From: an uncultured Flavihumibacter sp.
GTDB taxonomy: Bacteria; Bacteroidota; Bacteroidia; Chitinophagales; Chitinophagaceae
Assembly (NCBI GenBank): GCA_902168105.1
Contig: CABHOY010000084.1
Location: forward strand, 1-64,000
DNA length: 64,000 nucleotides
Direction: 5' to 3'
Part shown: positions 43,615-52,776 of the stretch, piece by piece
Layout of the letters: each line of letters starts with the position of its first letter
How positions within the stretch are numbered: the stretch's first letter is position 1
Made by a program: the position numbers and the translations under genes
The notes under the pieces: model-generated
The model's input: the letters and a program-made list of their open reading frames with translations, nothing else
The model's database searches: none
Told to the model about the DNA's origin: nothing

Positions 43615-44361
43615 ATGTCGCAATATCTCCTTTCCGTAATTATTCCAGCTTACAACGAAGAACGATATATATATAATATACTTGAAAAGGTTCAGGCTGT
43701 TACATTAATTGGTGATGTACAGAAGGAACTCGTTGTAGTGGATGATCACTCTAAAGACAATACAGGCGCTGAAGTGACTCGCTTTCGCACAAATTATCCG
43801 AATGTCAAGATCCAATATATAAGGCATGAAGTGAACAAGGGTAAAGGAGCTGCGCTGCGTACAGGTATTCAACATGCCAGCGGCGATTTTACCATTATAC
43901 AGGATGCTGATCTTGAATATAACCCTGAAGAATTTAACCGTTTGTTGAAGCCCATGATAGATGGCGTTGCAGATGTAGTGTATGGCTCCCGTTTCATGGG
44001 AGACGGTCCTCACCGCATCCTGTTCTTCTGGCACACCATCGGTAACAAGGTACTGACGTTTCTCTCCAACGCCCTGACTAACCTGAACCTTACTGATATG
44101 GAAACCTGTTATAAGCTGTTCCGTAGCAGTATCATCAAGCAGATCGATCTGAAGGAAAACCGTTTTGGCTTTGAGCCGGAAGTTACCGCTAAGATCAGCC
44201 GTGTTGGGGGCATCCGTATATACGAGGTAGGTATTGCATACTATGGCCGTACTTATGCAGAGGGGAAAAAGATCAACTATAAAGACGGATTCCGTGCTAT
44301 CTATTGCATATTGAAGTATAATATCTTTTCCAGGCAGAAAAGCCGGATTAATCTCCAGTAA
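43615..44361 (+). CDS. Family 2 glycosyltransferase (dolichol-phosphate mannose synthase-like)
   Basis: A 248-residue soluble GT2 enzyme. SVIIPAYNEERYIYNILEKV starts the nucleotide-binding fold, and the DxD region is FTIIQDADLEYNPEEF. The later GSRFMGDGPHRILFFWHTIG and TDMETCYKLFRSSIIKQI match DPM1-like enzymes, which move a sugar from a nucleotide donor to a polyprenyl phosphate. I start at the ATG at 43615 because the homology begins there; an ATG at 43549 would add 22 unconserved residues. The next gene encodes a large membrane protein 9 bases downstream, a common pairing of lipid-sugar synthase with a membrane transferase. Confidence 0.9.
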   Translation: MSQYLLSVIIPAYNEERYIYNILEKVQAVTLIGDVQKELVVVDDHSKDNTGAEVTRFRTNYPNVKIQYIRHEVNKGKGAALRTGIQHASGDFTIIQDADLEYNPEEFNRLLKPMIDGVADVVYGSRFMGDGPHRILFFWHTIGNKVLTFLSNALTNLNLTDMETCYKLFRSSIIKQIDLKENRFGFEPEVTAKISRVGGIRIYEVGIAYYGRTYAEGKKINYKDGFRAIYCILKYNIFSRQKSRINLQ

Positions 44362-44370
44362 ATATTTACC

Positions 44371-46059
44371 ATGCTATTCCTGTTCGTTAAATTCCTATAT
44401 ATAATAGGACTATCTTTTATATATGGGCATTCTTTACAGCGTTTCCTGCAACGTAAACTCCTGAAACAGGAACCGTTCCCTGAACATTTTTCGTTAACGA
44501 CAATTACAGGTCTGGCGCTAATTGCGGTGCTGGCATCCTTTCTTTCGATCGTTATGCCTCTTGCAGCCATGGCGCACAATATAGTCCTGGCGGGTGGCAT
44601 TGTGTTATACGTGGTTAACCGTAAAGCTGTACATGAACAACTGTCGGCAAATATCCAACAGGCCCGTTCAGCAGGAATAGCAACCAAAGTTTTCTTCCTC
44701 ATTGCCATCGTTTCCATGTTGTACCTCTCGGCACAACCCCATGTTTCATTTGATGAAGGGCTTTATTACGCTCAGTTCGTCCAATGGATGAAACAGTACA
44801 AGGCTGTACCGGGACTGGCAAATTTGCATACCCGGTTCGGGTTCAACTCTCAATGGCATGTGCTGGCTACGTTTTTTGATATTTCCTGGTTAACCGGATT
44901 TAATAGCAACCACCTGAACGGAGCATTATACCTGTTAACCGCACTATATCTTTTTCCAAAGGAAAAAGATAACAACTTTATCAAACTTATGAAAGCAGGA
45001 CTTCTCATACTCATAAGTATGCCACAGTTCTGTGTTTATAACATTATAGCTCCGGCGGCCGATTCGGTGATATTCTACGTTGGATGTCTTATAGCGCTTA
45101 TCTGGCTGGAGAAAAAGGCCAATGGCGAAACACCGGTAGAAGGACATGGTAATATATTCCTGCTATTTATACCGGCCTTCCTTATTACTGTCAAAATATC
45201 CTCCATACCAGTACTGATCTTGAGTGCTATCATATATTTTGAAGCATTACGCGCAAAGAAATACCTACAGCTTACTGCAATGCTGGGTATCGCCCTGTTT
45301 ACAGTAGCACCGTGGATCATACGCAACATCATCCTTACAGGTTACCCGCTGTTCCCAATAGAACAACCGGATCTCCTGCATACCGGCTGGGCGGTGGATA
45401 TGTCAAGATTACGGTCCACCCGTCTTGATATTACGACCTATGCATACTATCATGTTGCTGATTATGCACGATATGCTTCAGACACATTCTTCCAGCGAAT
45501 GAGCTTTTGGTTCCGCAACTGCCTGAAGTATTATGAGAAGATGGTTGTCCTGTTCGTATTAATTTCCCCAGTAATTGTATTGATCAGGCGTAAACATTTG
45601 CCAACGGGAGGTTTATCATTATACTTATTCCTGCTGGCGGGTTGTTGCTTCTGGTATATACAGGCCCCTGACCTTCGCTTCGGATACAGCTACATCGCTC
45701 CTCTCATGACCATTACAGCAATTATCTGTGTTCCAAAAGTGCAGGCACAAAAGCTCTATGCACCTATTTTAGGATTGGTGGTTATCTTTCATTTGATCAC
45801 AGTCAAGCTGGAAAAGGGTCTTTGGCAGCAATTTGTAGACAAGAAAATGACAGCGGTCATAGCGCATCCTCAATGGTGGTTAACGCCTACCCCGTATGCG
45901 CCTGTACCTTATACAACTCATGAAACGCCTGTGCGGGCACATGTCGCTACTTACTGGGGACTTTGCTGGGACTCTCCCATACCATGTACGAACGAGTTGC
46001 CACCGGATATCAAAATGAGGGGGCAATCGCTTGGAGACGGTTTCGCACCTGCTAAATAA
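44371..46059 (+). CDS. Multi-pass membrane protein, GT-C-like
   Basis: A 562-residue inner-membrane protein with some 11-13 hydrophobic helices. The first large loop contains SFDEGLYYAQFVQWMKQYKA (about 128-147), the kind of acidic loop seen in GT-C sugar transferases that use lipid-linked donors. The C-terminal 80 residues are soluble. It resembles an uncharacterised membrane family found in Bacteroidota and Leptospira, but I cannot name it with certainty. Co-transcription with the DPM1-like gene suggests that it uses the polyprenyl-phosphate sugar to modify a lipid, glycan or protein. Confidence 0.75.
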   Translation: MLFLFVKFLYIIGLSFIYGHSLQRFLQRKLLKQEPFPEHFSLTTITGLALIAVLASFLSIVMPLAAMAHNIVLAGGIVLYVVNRKAVHEQLSANIQQARSAGIATKVFFLIAIVSMLYLSAQPHVSFDEGLYYAQFVQWMKQYKAVPGLANLHTRFGFNSQWHVLATFFDISWLTGFNSNHLNGALYLLTALYLFPKEKDNNFIKLMKAGLLILISMPQFCVYNIIAPAADSVIFYVGCLIALIWLEKKANGETPVEGHGNIFLLFIPAFLITVKISSIPVLILSAIIYFEALRAKKYLQLTAMLGIALFTVAPWIIRNIILTGYPLFPIEQPDLLHTGWAVDMSRLRSTRLDITTYAYYHVADYARYASDTFFQRMSFWFRNCLKYYEKMVVLFVLISPVIVLIRRKHLPTGGLSLYLFLLAGCCFWYIQAPDLRFGYSYIAPLMTITAIICVPKVQAQKLYAPILGLVVIFHLITVKLEKGLWQQFVDKKMTAVIAHPQWWLTPTPYAPVPYTTHETPVRAHVATYWGLCWDSPIPCTNELPPDIKMRGQSLGDGFAPAK

Positions 46060-46067
46060 TATTTCTC

Positions 46068-46097
46068 ACGACGGCCAACCCCTGGGTTGGCCGTCGT
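46068..46097 (+). terminator. Terminator after the GT2/membrane operon
   Basis: Perfect 14-base arms ACGACGGCCAACCC (46068-46081) and GGGTTGGCCGTCGT (46084-46097) with a 2-base loop, then ATTTATAA. Confidence 0.7.
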
Positions 46098-46108
46098 ATT
46101 TATAAACG

Positions 46109-46410
46109 GCAATTAACCCCGGGGTGGTGTTCTGATAAAATCGGGATGTCATTCATATTAACCCGGGGTTGTCCCCCAGGCTACAAACAGGGAACTCCTT
46201 CGGAGTCCTATTTCGTTTTGTTGATTTGATATGCCGGAACATAGCGAGTGGATCTATTCAGCCATGTTATAAACAAGGGTCACATCGTGGCGGCCCATCC
46301 GGTTTTGTTGATCTGATATGCCAGAATATAGCGAGTGTATTTATTCGGTCATGTTACAAACAGAGATAGACCTGGGAGATCACAGAGCGAACTGTGCTGC
46401 CTCTCAGGAC
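46109..46410. repeat. Tandem intergenic repeat with variable hairpins
   Basis: Segments starting TACAAACAG at 46182, TATAAACAA at 46268 and TACAAACAG at 46355 repeat with a period of 86-87 bases. Copies share TTTTGTTGAT-TGATATGCC and ATAGCGAGTG-AT--ATTC; between the conserved parts each has its own small hairpin (ACTCC-TTC-GGAGT; CAC-ATC-GTG; CACAG-AGCGAA-CTGTG). An AACCCCGGG/CCCGGGGTT inverted repeat precedes them (from about 46114). The 66-codon open frame across it is an artefact of the repeat. Confidence 0.65.
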
Positions 46411-46439
46411 CAAATGGCCGGGACATAATACGCTTTATA

Positions 46440-46483
46440 CATGACGTATACATGCCTTATCCCCGACGCATCCATGACGTATA
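46440..46483 (+). repeat. Direct repeat CATGACGTATA
   Basis: The 11-mer occurs at 46440-46450 and 46473-46483, 33 bases apart, between the tandem repeat and the long hairpin. Confidence 0.5.
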
Positions 46484-46599
46484 GTTGGACTTAACCCGTT
46501 TTACTCTCTTAAAGGCAGGGGCAGCTCCGGTTTCCTATTTAAGCATCTCCGTCTCTGAAAGCCTCTGGATTCGGTACAAACAGGCATATTTATATAGTG

Positions 46600-46687
46600 T
46601 ACAGGCCTTCTACTATAGTATTACAGGCCATTTTATATACCAAACACTATACAAAATGGCCTGTAATACTATAGCAGAAGGCCTGTA
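46600..46687. repeat. 88-base near-perfect hairpin (40-base arms)
   Basis: Arms 46600-46639 and 46648-46687 are complementary at 38 of 40 positions around the 8-base loop CCAAACAC. Both differences are A-C on the plus strand, so the minus-strand transcript would pair fully through G-U. Each arm contains ACAGGCC twice. The remaining gene-free sequence to 47114 shows no other structure and no convincing gene. Confidence 0.85.
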
Positions 46688-47114
46688 GATAGAACAAACA
46701 AGGCTATTTCAGCCCCTGTCGCGGCTTTCATGCACTATTCCTACAGGGAACCGCCAATAACAGGAAGACAATTGCGGGAAACGGTTTCAGTAGGAATGGC
46801 GGGCCTTCGGCTCTCCGACACACGATTGATGCGGCAAGATAGCGGCCAAAAGCCTATACGATTGATAACGTTCAATAGCATTCCAACCGGAGAGGCGCCG
46901 ACCGCCATCCTATCTGAAACCGTGCAGACGCAAAACAAAGCCATGCAGACGAAAACCAACAACAGAAATTATCCAGAAAAAAAATAACATCCCTCAAAAG
47001 CGCCCTGCAAAAGCTAACTGACAACGTCAACTAAAATACAATGAGTAGTCGCATTTCTACTTCAGCCCGCTAAAGAAACATTTTGTACTTTTATTTAATA
47101 TTTCAGACAATCCT

Positions 47115-47774
47115 ATGAATAGAATCCTATTATCCTTATCACTGGCAACCGTGATGTGTAGCTGTAATGCGACTGAAAAACAGAAATATCCCTCATCAAA
47201 AAGAGACTATGCACTGGCAGATGCAATCCACTACGATCACGCAGTTATTGATGCACTAAGAGAAACTGTACCGGGAAGTATCAACAGATTAAAACCAGCA
47301 GTAAGTGATGCTGGCGGATTAGAAGATGCACTGCAATTTGAGTATGATGTGAACACAGAAAATACGGGCGATTATGAGCGGCTCAAAACATTATTAAAAC
47401 AAAAAGGATATTTCCTTTTTAAATCGGAAGAAAACTTCGGTACCACACCCGACAAATTCGCAGTTCTTAAAACAAAAGATCAGTTTGACATTGTAAAATT
47501 CAGGGCCACCAGCGGACCAAATTATAACATCAACAACGACAGCATTATGTTGAAGTTACACCAGTGGTACAAGTTGCAACCGTTTGAAATAACCGGCGCC
47601 GACGCCGACTGGGTAGAAGTCCATCTAAGCAAAATAAACGCCGCCACGGCCCAGGAATTTGCAAATGAAGTATATGAATTCTGTCCGGACCTGACAGAGC
47701 AGGGGGCGGAGAGCGTGGAGAACCTGGCTGCCGAAATGCTGGCAACCAAACGGTTATTCCTGTGGTGGGATTAA
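47115..47774 (+). CDS. DUF4253 domain lipoprotein
   Basis: A 219-residue lipoprotein (MCSC lipobox, about residue 17). The C-terminal half matches DUF4253 (PF14062): KFAVLKTKDQFDIVKFRATS, GPNYNIN, ITGADADWVEVHLSK, EVYEFCPDLTEQGAESVENL and the terminal LFLWWD. DUF4253 is common in immunity-like and phage-related contexts, but its function is unknown. Here it stands alone between a repeat-rich kilobase and secA, with its own terminator. Lipoprotein anchoring is unusual for a domain that is mostly cytosolic elsewhere. Confidence 0.85.
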   Translation: MNRILLSLSLATVMCSCNATEKQKYPSSKRDYALADAIHYDHAVIDALRETVPGSINRLKPAVSDAGGLEDALQFEYDVNTENTGDYERLKTLLKQKGYFLFKSEENFGTTPDKFAVLKTKDQFDIVKFRATSGPNYNINNDSIMLKLHQWYKLQPFEITGADADWVEVHLSKINAATAQEFANEVYEFCPDLTEQGAESVENLAAEMLATKRLFLWWD

Positions 47775-47796
47775 ATAACAGTATTTTAACATTTGA

Positions 47797-47827
47797 AGCC
47801 GTCCCAGTCACAAGGGGCGGCTTTTTT
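47797..47827 (+). terminator. Terminator after the DUF4253 gene
   Basis: AGCCGTCCC (47797-47805) pairs with GGGGCGGCT (47814-47822), with one G-T pair, followed by six T. The rest of the gap to 48100 shows no gene. Confidence 0.8.
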
Positions 47828-48100
47828 GCACCGTTAACCGGATCCGGCATATTCTAAATACCCCTACCCTGCTGCTTTCCCCATAAAAATCCCTTAACTG
47901 CTGCTGTAATACGGCATTTAGCCTTCACTATGTGCAAATTATTCCTAATTTTACAGGCCTTGCCAAAACCCGGTAAAGTCTGACAGCTTGTCATCGGATG
48001 CTGTATAAGCACAATATTTGGGTAAGGTAGTCAGACATGATAGGACTAATCGTCTTTGACTGTTACAACTGTTTTAACAATCATTCGTAATAAACACAAC

Positions 48101-51100
48101 ATGTTAGGTTTTTTAACTAAACTTTTTGGCGGTCATAAGTCGGAGAGAGATATCAAATCCATCGAGCCTATAATCAGGCAGATCAATGAAGCGTTTGAAA
48201 AACTGCAATCCCTTCCTGTAGACCAGCTGCGCAACAAAACGCAGGAGTTCCGCCTGCGTATCAGTACGCATCTGGCTAAAATTGACGGTACTATCGCCGA
48301 AAAGAAAATTTCGGCTGAAAATGTACATGACGTATCGGAGAAAGATATTATTTACCAGGAGATAGATAAATTAAAGAAAGACCGTGATGCTCAACTGGAA
48401 GAGGTCCTGAAGGACATTCTGCCTGAAGCTTTTGCAGTTGTTAAAGAAACAGCATGCCGTTTTTCACAGAATACTACCATTACGGCTAAAGCTACCCCGC
48501 TTGACAGGCAGTTGGCAGTGAGAAAGGAATATGTGACTATAGAAGGTGACAATGTGACGTGGAGTAACAGCTGGTCTGCTGCAGGTAGCACTGTTACCTG
48601 GAACATGGTCCATTATGACGTTCAGCTCATTGGTGGTACTGTGCTCCATCAGGGTAAGATCTCCGAAATGGCAACGGGTGAAGGTAAAACCCTCGTATCT
48701 ACATTGCCTGCTTACCTGAACGCTCTAGCCGGCGAAGGTGTGCACGTGGTAACTGTGAACGACTACCTGGCCCGTCGTGACTCCGAATGGAACGGCCCTA
48801 TATTCGAATTCCTCGGTATTACTGTTGATTGTATCGATAAACACCAGCCTAATACTCCCGAGCGCCGCAACGCTTATCTCGCGGATATTACTTATGGTAC
48901 AAATAACGAGTTCGGCTTTGACTACCTCCGTGATAACATGGTGCATAGCCCGGACGAAATGGTACAACGTAAACACCACTTCGCAATGGTCGATGAGGTG
49001 GATAGCGTATTGATCGATGACGCGCGTACGCCGCTCATTATTTCAGGTCCTATCCCACGTGGGGAAGAACAGGAGTTCTACAACCTGAAACCACGTATCC
49101 AGGCATTGGTCGATGCACAACGCAGAGCTACCAATCAGTTCCTGATAGAAGCTAAAAAGCTGATCGCAGAAGGTAAAGACGATCCGAAAAACGGTGGTCT
49201 GGCCCTGATGCGTGCATGGCGCGGTTTACCAAAGAACAGTGCACTGATCAAATACCTCAGTGAACCTGGTATCAAGGTATTACTGCAGAAAGCTGAAAAC
49301 TACTACCTCGCCGATCAGCAACGTGAAATGCCGAAAGTAGATGAAGAACTGTACTTCGCTATCGATGAAAAGAACAACAGTGTTGATCTGACTGAAAAAG
49401 GTATTGGTCTCATTACTAAAACAGGTGAAGACCCACACTTCTTCATCATGCCTGACGTTGGTTCTGAGATAGCAGAGATAGAAAAAAGCCTTGAATCCGC
49501 AGATGAAAAACTGCGCCGCAAGGAAACTCTCCTGGCGGACTTCGCTCAGAAATCCGATCGTATACATTCCGTTCAGCAATTGCTGAAAGCATATACCCTC
49601 TTCGATAAAGATGTGGAATATGTGGTAATGGAGGGTAAAGTAAAGATAGTAGACGAACAGACGGGCCGTATCCTTGATGGACGCCGTTATTCAGATGGTC
49701 TGCATCAGGCGATAGAAGCAAAGGAAAATGTGAAAGTGGAAGCCGCTACACAGACCTTCGCTACCGTTACCTTGCAGAACTACTTCCGTATGTATCACAA
49801 ACTGGCGGGTATGACCGGTACGGCTACCACAGAAGCCGGTGAGTTCTGGGAGATCTACAAGCTGGATGTGGTAACCATTCCTACCAATCTGCCTATCACC
49901 CGTAAGGATTCGGAAGACCTCGTTTACAAGACTAAACGTGATAAGTACAAAGCAGTTATTGAAGAAGTTAAGATATTGCAGGCTGCCGGTCGTCCGGTAC
50001 TGGTAGGTACTACTTCTGTAGAGGTATCCGAACTACTGAGCAAGATGCTCACTTTCGAAAAGGTACCACACAACGTACTGAACGCGAAGCAACATGCCCG
50101 TGAAGCACAGATCGTAGCAGAAGCTGGTCTGCCCGGCGCCGTGACCATCGCTACCAACATGGCGGGTCGTGGTACGGATATCAAACTCGGGCCTGGTGTG
50201 AAAGAAGCAGGTGGTCTTGCCATTATCGGTACAGAACGCCATGAAAGCCGCCGTGTAGACCGCCAGTTACGTGGTCGTGCGGGTCGTCAGGGAGATCCGG
50301 GTACATCACAGTTCTTTGTGTCTCTGGAAGATGATCTGATGCGTATGTTCGGTTCTGATCGTATTGCCGGTCTGATGGACCGTATGGGCTATAAAGAGGG
50401 AGAAGTGATCCAGCACAGCATGATCACCAAATCTATCGAAAGAGCGCAACGTAAAGTAGAGGAAAACAACTTCGGTATCCGTAAGCGTCTCCTCGAATAT
50501 GACGACGTAATGAACAAACAGCGTACTGTGATCTACAACAAACGTAATCACGCTCTGTTTGGCGAACGTCTTGCTATTGACGTAGACAACGCCTTCTATG
50601 ATGTGGCAGAGAACATGGTGACCAATCACAAGACCACTGGCGATCATGAAGCATTCAAACTGGATGCGATCGTAAACTTTGCTATTGATACAGACATCAC
50701 CCAGGAAGAACTGGCGCGCGTAGATGTTACTACACTTACCGGCCGTCTCTATCAGCAGGCAAAAGACAATTACGAGCGTAAAACAACTGAACTCGCACTT
50801 AACACACTGCCTGTTATTGAGCAGATCTACCACGAACAGGGACAGCATATCGAGAACATTTCCATCCCATTCACTGATGGTAAGAGAGGAATGAACGTAC
50901 TCGCCAATCTGCAGAAAGTAGTAGACTCCAAAGGTTTCGAAACGATCAATGCACTGGAACGTAGTATCACTCTTTCACTGATCGATGATGCATGGAAAGA
51001 ACATCTGCGTGCGATGGATGATCTGAAACAATCCGTTCAGGGAGCTGTATACGAACAGAAAGATCCATTGCTGATCTATAAATTCGAAGCGTTCAATCTC

Positions 51101-51463
51101 TTCAAGGAACTGAATGCTGATACCAGCCGTGAGATCGTATCCTTCCTCTGCAGATCAGGTATACCCGTTCAGGAAGAGAACCGTCCTCCTCAACAACAGC
51201 AACAACCGCAGGCTCCGCAGCGTCCTCAACAACAACCACAGATCCGTGAGGGACATGAAGAGAAAACTGACATGAGCCGTTTACGCGCTTCTCATCAGGA
51301 GTTTGAAACCAGCAATGGTCATACTGCTGTAGAAGAATATGCAACGAATGCAGAACAGGCAAAACAAGAGCCGGTGAAAGCAGGTCCGAAAGTAGGCAGG
51401 AACGATCCTTGTCCTTGCGGAAGCGGTAAGAAATACAAGCAATGTCACGGAAAAGATTTCTAA
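48101..51463 (+). CDS. secA: Preprotein translocase ATPase SecA
   Basis: A 1120-residue SecA, the motor that pushes unfolded preproteins through SecYEG. I start at the ATG at 48101 (MLGFLTKLFGGHKSERDIKS); an ATG at 48056 adds 15 non-homologous residues. Visible features: Walker A in MATGEGKTLVSTLPAYLNAL, DEAD-like VDEVDSVLIDDARTPLII, GRGTDIKLGPGV, and RQLRGRAGRQGDPGTSQFF. Bacteroidota-type insertions make it about 200 residues longer than the enteric form. The C-terminus has a Gln/Pro-rich linker and the zinc motif CPCGSGKKYKQCHG for SecB or ribosome binding. Strong terminator after the stop. Confidence 0.98.
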   Translation: MLGFLTKLFGGHKSERDIKSIEPIIRQINEAFEKLQSLPVDQLRNKTQEFRLRISTHLAKIDGTIAEKKISAENVHDVSEKDIIYQEIDKLKKDRDAQLEEVLKDILPEAFAVVKETACRFSQNTTITAKATPLDRQLAVRKEYVTIEGDNVTWSNSWSAAGSTVTWNMVHYDVQLIGGTVLHQGKISEMATGEGKTLVSTLPAYLNALAGEGVHVVTVNDYLARRDSEWNGPIFEFLGITVDCIDKHQPNTPERRNAYLADITYGTNNEFGFDYLRDNMVHSPDEMVQRKHHFAMVDEVDSVLIDDARTPLIISGPIPRGEEQEFYNLKPRIQALVDAQRRATNQFLIEAKKLIAEGKDDPKNGGLALMRAWRGLPKNSALIKYLSEPGIKVLLQKAENYYLADQQREMPKVDEELYFAIDEKNNSVDLTEKGIGLITKTGEDPHFFIMPDVGSEIAEIEKSLESADEKLRRKETLLADFAQKSDRIHSVQQLLKAYTLFDKDVEYVVMEGKVKIVDEQTGRILDGRRYSDGLHQAIEAKENVKVEAATQTFATVTLQNYFRMYHKLAGMTGTATTEAGEFWEIYKLDVVTIPTNLPITRKDSEDLVYKTKRDKYKAVIEEVKILQAAGRPVLVGTTSVEVSELLSKMLTFEKVPHNVLNAKQHAREAQIVAEAGLPGAVTIATNMAGRGTDIKLGPGVKEAGGLAIIGTERHESRRVDRQLRGRAGRQGDPGTSQFFVSLEDDLMRMFGSDRIAGLMDRMGYKEGEVIQHSMITKSIERAQRKVEENNFGIRKRLLEYDDVMNKQRTVIYNKRNHALFGERLAIDVDNAFYDVAENMVTNHKTTGDHEAFKLDAIVNFAIDTDITQEELARVDVTTLTGRLYQQAKDNYERKTTELALNTLPVIEQIYHEQGQHIENISIPFTDGKRGMNVLANLQKVVDSKGFETINALERSITLSLIDDAWKEHLRAMDDLKQSVQGAVYEQKDPLLIYKFEAFNLFKELNADTSREIVSFLCRSGIPVQEENRPPQQQQQPQAPQRPQQQPQIREGHEEKTDMSRLRASHQEFETSNGHTAVEEYATNAEQAKQEPVKAGPKVGRNDPCPCGSGKKYKQCHGKDF

Positions 51464-51485
51464 TTCCGTAACGATATAATCTTAG

Positions 51486-51514
51486 AAGGGTGTCCGATGA
51501 GGGCACCCTTTTTT
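51486..51514 (+). terminator. Terminator after secA
   Basis: AAGGGTGTCC (51486-51495) pairs with GGGCACCCTT (51501-51510), with one G-T pair, then six T in all. Confidence 0.8.
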
Positions 51515-51591
51515 GTTGCCGTATGATATCATGACAAGTTGCTACGATAATTTTTTCGACGGCTTTGACGGCGGAATAAAAACTTTTTCGT

Positions 51592-51599
51592 TAGATTTG
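51592..51599 (+). promoter_or_regulatory. -7 box upstream of the lipoprotein array
   Basis: TAGATTTG matches TAnnTTTG perfectly. A TTTG at 51564-51567 lies 24 bases upstream, a little farther than usual. If used, the leader before 51860 is about 250 bases; I see nothing else in the gap. Confidence 0.4.
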
Positions 51600-51859
51600 A
51601 TTACTCAACTTATTTATTGTTTTAAGGAGTAAACAGCAGGGCACTAAGAGAGTCGCAATATCAACCTCAAAAAATCATATTCGACCCCTAACTATCAAAA
51701 GTTTTTGTTTTCTAAGTTGATTCCATCATGCAGTAAACATTGGTTGCTGTTAATATTTGTTGCCTTTCAGCGGCGGGACTACAGACACAAGACTACTTAT
51801 AATTCAAGGATACAATTCACTGGTATTATCTGTTTGAATACTTGATAACCTCTTAATGT

Positions 51860-52729
51860 ATGACCTCCAAAATCATCTTGAGCTTATTTAGCCTGATAGC
51901 TATTTATTCGATGTTCTCGTGTACTAAAGAAGGAGCTCCAGGGCCACAAGGGCCTCCTGGCGACACGGGACTGTATGCCCCGCTGATGGGCGATATAATA
52001 GGGAAAGTCATTGTATATGACACAATGGGACACCCCTTGTCTGATTACTCCGGCGTGCAGGTGATCATCGATTCTACGGGCATCGATACTGTTACTGATG
52101 CCACCGGCAATTTTCGTTTTAACCAGGTAAAAGCAGGGCTGTATAACTTTTCTTTTAAGAAAGAAGGTGGATATGGTACTTACCGTATCGTCCATCAGTT
52201 ACATCCTGGTGGGCCTCAGCCTACCAAACTTGCCAACGCGGATGTAGGACAGATCTATAATGGTCCTCCGGTAACCTACTTCGAAGTTTTTGATCTGGGA
52301 AGCCCTCAAAATCCCCGGGTTATGTCGTACATGGAATTTGCGTCCCCAATGCGGATTCCGGTAGCCTCCGTATTGTATATCAGTAATACTCCTGATATGT
52401 CTAAAACGAACTTTAAGGCCAATATCAGGTATTATAGCCCATACATTGTGGAAAACATGTGGTATCAGACGCCGGAGGTTGACGCTAACGTCATAAGGCC
52501 GGACAGCACCCTGATCAACGCAAAAGATCTTTACTTCTATCTGGCATTTGACAACCTCAGAGACATTCATTACATAGATGAAATAGGCCGTGTTGTATAC
52601 CCTTGTACAGGTACAACGTTGGGGACGTTTAAACTCTATGGACAAATGTTTTGGCGTAATCCATTTAGCAGTAACCGGACAAGCAATGATGGTGTTTATC
52701 CGTTGTTGCGGAAGTACCGTTTGAAGTAA
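51860..52729 (+). CDS. Array lipoprotein 1: collagen-like stalk and Cna-B/CarboxypepD-type domain
   Basis: A 289-residue lipoprotein (lipobox MFSC) with a short collagen-like stretch, GAPGPQGPPGDTG (four Gly-X-Y triplets), then a carboxypeptidase regulatory-like beta-sandwich (about 43-105; GKVIVYDTMGHPLSDYSGVQ, TDATGNFRFNQVKAGLYNFS) and a longer C-terminal beta-rich region. The latter carries DVGQIYNGPPVTYFEVF and the ending DIHYIDEIGRVVYPCTGT, shared with array members 4 and 5. Function unknown; probably a surface-exposed adhesin or receptor. First of five tandem paralogues. Confidence 0.85.
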   Translation: MTSKIILSLFSLIAIYSMFSCTKEGAPGPQGPPGDTGLYAPLMGDIIGKVIVYDTMGHPLSDYSGVQVIIDSTGIDTVTDATGNFRFNQVKAGLYNFSFKKEGGYGTYRIVHQLHPGGPQPTKLANADVGQIYNGPPVTYFEVFDLGSPQNPRVMSYMEFASPMRIPVASVLYISNTPDMSKTNFKANIRYYSPYIVENMWYQTPEVDANVIRPDSTLINAKDLYFYLAFDNLRDIHYIDEIGRVVYPCTGTTLGTFKLYGQMFWRNPFSSNRTSNDGVYPLLRKYRLK

Positions 52730-52776
52730 GACGTTATTTCTAATGAAGACGCTTATCATCAATATAATTTACCCAC

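Noticed and set aside
46169..46369. A 66-codon open frame with an internal repeat
   Set aside because: The peptide repeats because the DNA repeats with a period of 86-87 bases; it has no coding features beyond that.
46600..46687. Terminal repeats of an insertion sequence
   Set aside because: The arms are separated by only 8 bases and no transposase or target duplication is visible; a hairpin element fits better.
46730..46987. An 85-codon plus-strand frame and a 73-codon minus-strand frame over the same DNA
   Set aside because: Neither has a recognisable family, start signal or neighbour; the region is repeat-rich intergenic sequence.
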